Below, in pieces: positions 62,205 to 64,000 of a stretch of 64,000 bases of DNA. The position numbers were made by a program, and so were the translations under genes. Where the stretch lies: positions 14,638,501 to 14,702,500 of the forward strand of contig JBBBDQ010000191.1 in NCBI GenBank assembly GCA_037127315.1. Direction: 5' to 3'. Source of the stretch: Ascarosepion bandense. Lineage: Eukaryota; Mollusca; Cephalopoda; Sepiida; Sepiidae. Within the stretch, counting starts at the first letter, position 1. Each line of letters starts with the position of its first letter. The notes under the pieces are model-generated. The model had not been told where the DNA came from and searched no databases. It was given only the letters and a program-made list of their open reading frames with translations.

Positions 62205-62365
62205 ACACGTATCGAAAAACCCACCGAGTATAAACGCGAAGGGGAAAAATGGAACCAAAAAAAGAAACGAACTAAGCACTTGAACATTAGTCAAAGTCCT
62301 AGTCGAAAGAAAAAACCCCAAGACGAGGAACCTAACACGTAAAGCGCTCAATACAGTATCAGGCC
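62205..62365. repeat. U2 interspersed repeat, second copy
   Basis: ATCGAAAAACCCACCGAG at the left and AAAGCGCTCAATACAG at the right match 54735-54910. Interior similarity is moderate. Confidence 0.65.
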
Positions 62366-62371
62366 AAATAA

Positions 62372-62477
62372 ATAAGTATGTAGCTAACCTAGAGCCAACG
62401 GACCTACAAAGTTGCCTTGACGATTCATTTGGTGAAACCTTAATAGTTCCGTTCGCTCTAGGTTAGCTACATACTTA
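62372..62477. repeat. Short palindrome, 29-bp arms
   Basis: Arms TAAGTATGTAGCTAACCTAG... (62372-62400) and its inverted copy (62449-62477) with one mismatch, loop of ~48 bases. A TA/TG run follows (62477-62497). Confidence 0.85.
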
Positions 62478-62497
62478 TATATGTGTGTGTGTGTGTT

Positions 62498-62820
62498 AGG
62501 GTTACAAAAAAGTAATAATCCTATGTTCCTGTCTTATAAATCGATGAACTATTGTTCAAAAGTAAAGAAAACACCATTAATTTGTTTTATTTTATTGAAG
62601 TTTACTCTTAAACGAAAATTTGATGTGGCCATATACACATTAAGGCTAGAAAATCAAAACACTTTAGAAGATACATTTTTCAATTGGTGAATTGTTTGAT
62701 TGGGCAGTACTCGTGTATTTTGACGTATTTGTTAGTTTATATCTATGTCATAAAATACAACCTTGCAAATAAACAATAATTGAAAATTTGCAGTTATTTA
62801 ATTTTTCAATTTAGAAATGA
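62498..62820. other. No recognisable gene; ~60-bp segment repeated after H4
   Basis: TTTTGACGTATTTGTTAGTTTAT near 62718 and following bases resemble 63672-63735 beyond H4. Otherwise unassigned. Confidence 0.4.
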
Positions 62821-63301
62821 CTAGTAGTATAGCCCGGCGTTGCTCGGTTCTAATGAACGCTTTCAAACTAATCCATGGTCCTGGAGCTCAGACTCTTTGG
62901 ACGTTGGCACAAAAGACTAAAAAGAAATAGTTGTTTCCAGTTAAAGCGAAATCGTAGACTGAAAAAAATTTAATGGATGTAAGTCAAATTCTGATTTTCT
63001 GGTATCGATATCAAATAAGTTTTTTCGTTGTAAACTGAATTTTGAAGGCTAAATAAATCCTCTGAGTAAATGGTATCATGGCTGAGACTAAGAACTACAA
63101 TTATACCTACTTAGAGCCAAACCCGAAGCAAAAACTAAAATAAAAGAGCTGAAAAAAAAATAGAGACATACAGGCAGATAAACGCACACTATAGGCAGAT
63201 AAACGCACAAAACTATAAATAAAAAAATATAAATAAAATAAAAGCCTGAAAAAAAAAAAAGACGTACAGGCAGATAAACAGACACACACACAAACATCTT
63301 G

Positions 63302-63332
<31 letters not shown>

Positions 63333-63638
63333 ATCGATTTTCTGCACTATGGTAAGAACTGCAACCTTGAAACTTTTGAATATCGTTTCTTATGTCTTTG
63401 TCTATGAGTGTATCAAATTTGATTAAAATCGGACCACCCCTTCTATAACGCGATTTTTTTGATTATCAATTTTCGATATTTATCGGGGGTATCTAGACAC
63501 AAAACCTAGCTAAGAACACTCGCAGACGCTTATAATACAACTGTGTAAATTTTCAAGAAAATCAGTTCAGCCGTTTCGGAGTCTATAGGTAACGGACACA
63601 CACACACGCACAAAGTTCCATTTATAAATAAGTTTAGA
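62821..63638 (-). mobile_element. H4: Helitron-like element
   Basis: On the minus strand from TCTAAACTTATTTATAAATG (63638) to GGGCTATACTACTAG (62821). Same two blocks as H3. The central zone is expanded with a partial duplication of GGCAGATAAACGCACA (63173-63300) and a (TA)n tract (63305-63332). About 818 bp. No ORF. Confidence 0.75.
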
Positions 63639-64000
63639 ATTAGATGTAATTGAATAATATTTGCGCATTTTGACGCATTTAACAGTTTATTGTTATAGCA
63701 TAATATACAAAGGTACAGATAAACAAAATCAAGTTCTAGATAGTTCCATAATGTCATAATACTAATATGTTTATATATGACTTTAAAAATGTTCTGTTGC
63801 ATTTGAAATTATAAATAAACTGAATTAGTCCCTTTAAGATTTCATCAATTATGATACAGGAATTAAATTATTTTACTGACAAAAATCATGACACTAATAT
63901 ATATATATATATATATAGCCCTAACAATACATATTTATATATACCAAAATAAAATTGTAAAGCTAAATGGAAATTAATACATTATCTGTAGTCGGGGGGA
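63639..64000. other. No recognisable gene; (TA)n at 63896-63917
   Basis: AT-rich. The start resembles sequence before H4 (62715-62785). Nothing else is recognised to the window end. Confidence 0.45.

Overview
This is eukaryotic DNA, AT-rich and built almost entirely from transposable elements, their fragments and simple repeats. No host protein-coding gene can be recognised. Several tRNA-derived SINE families, RTE/BovB-like and Jockey/CR1-like LINEs, Penelope-like elements, mariner relics, Helitron-like elements and very many (TA)n tracts suggest an invertebrate metazoan. A mollusc, most likely a cephalopod, is my best guess from general resemblance; this is inference and no single marker here proves it.

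Working family names used below. LINE-A: Jockey/CR1-like non-LTR element with a poly-A tail. LINE-B: RTE/BovB-like element whose copies often end in an (AAG)-rich tail. LINE-C: a different RTE-like element. PLE: Penelope-like element. SINE-1, SINE-2 and SINE-3: tRNA-derived families. R3: an unclassified interspersed repeat. H1-H4: copies of one Helitron-like family.

Layout. 0-4 kb: long decayed LINE-C on the minus strand. 4-10 kb: microsatellites, a PLE with reverse transcriptase and GIY-YIG remnants, a mariner-type MITE and SINEs. 10-24 kb: LINE-A territory, with a nearly intact copy (10130-13721), an older copy split by R3 and LINE-B (14505-17765), a large VNTR inside R3 (18.5-19.4 kb), and a decayed copy (20715-23695) preceded by a short LINE-A-derived composite. 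24-38 kb: SINEs, long palindromes carrying hammerhead-ribozyme-like cores, a mariner relic and Helitron-like copies H1 and H2. 38-43 kb: LINE-A copy with two SINE insertions, a 93-bp minisatellite and a LINE-B copy with an inverted 5' part. 44-57 kb: a second mariner copy, a pogo-like MITE, two fragments of a LINE with a restriction-like endonuclease, a second LINE-A composite, and a pair of LINE-B copies sharing the same 3' flank. 57-64 kb: H3, a long LINE-A copy with a single stop codon, a 66-bp minisatellite and H4.

The most interesting signal is a set of self-cleaving hammerhead ribozyme candidates. One at 29906-29949 fits the full consensus. Others sit as mirror-image pairs inside 230-330-bp palindromes (24.8-25.2, 30.8-31.1 and 55.1-55.3 kb; a weak one at 36.9-37.2 kb), and one lies alone at 9.1 kb. 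Hammerheads are known from Penelope-like retroelements, so the palindromes are probably inverted terminal pieces of such elements. The window also records insertion mechanics: twin-priming-like inversions, target-site duplications, nesting, a possible 3' transduction and an inverted SINE dimer. Coordinates of decayed elements are approximate, since they were judged by eye.
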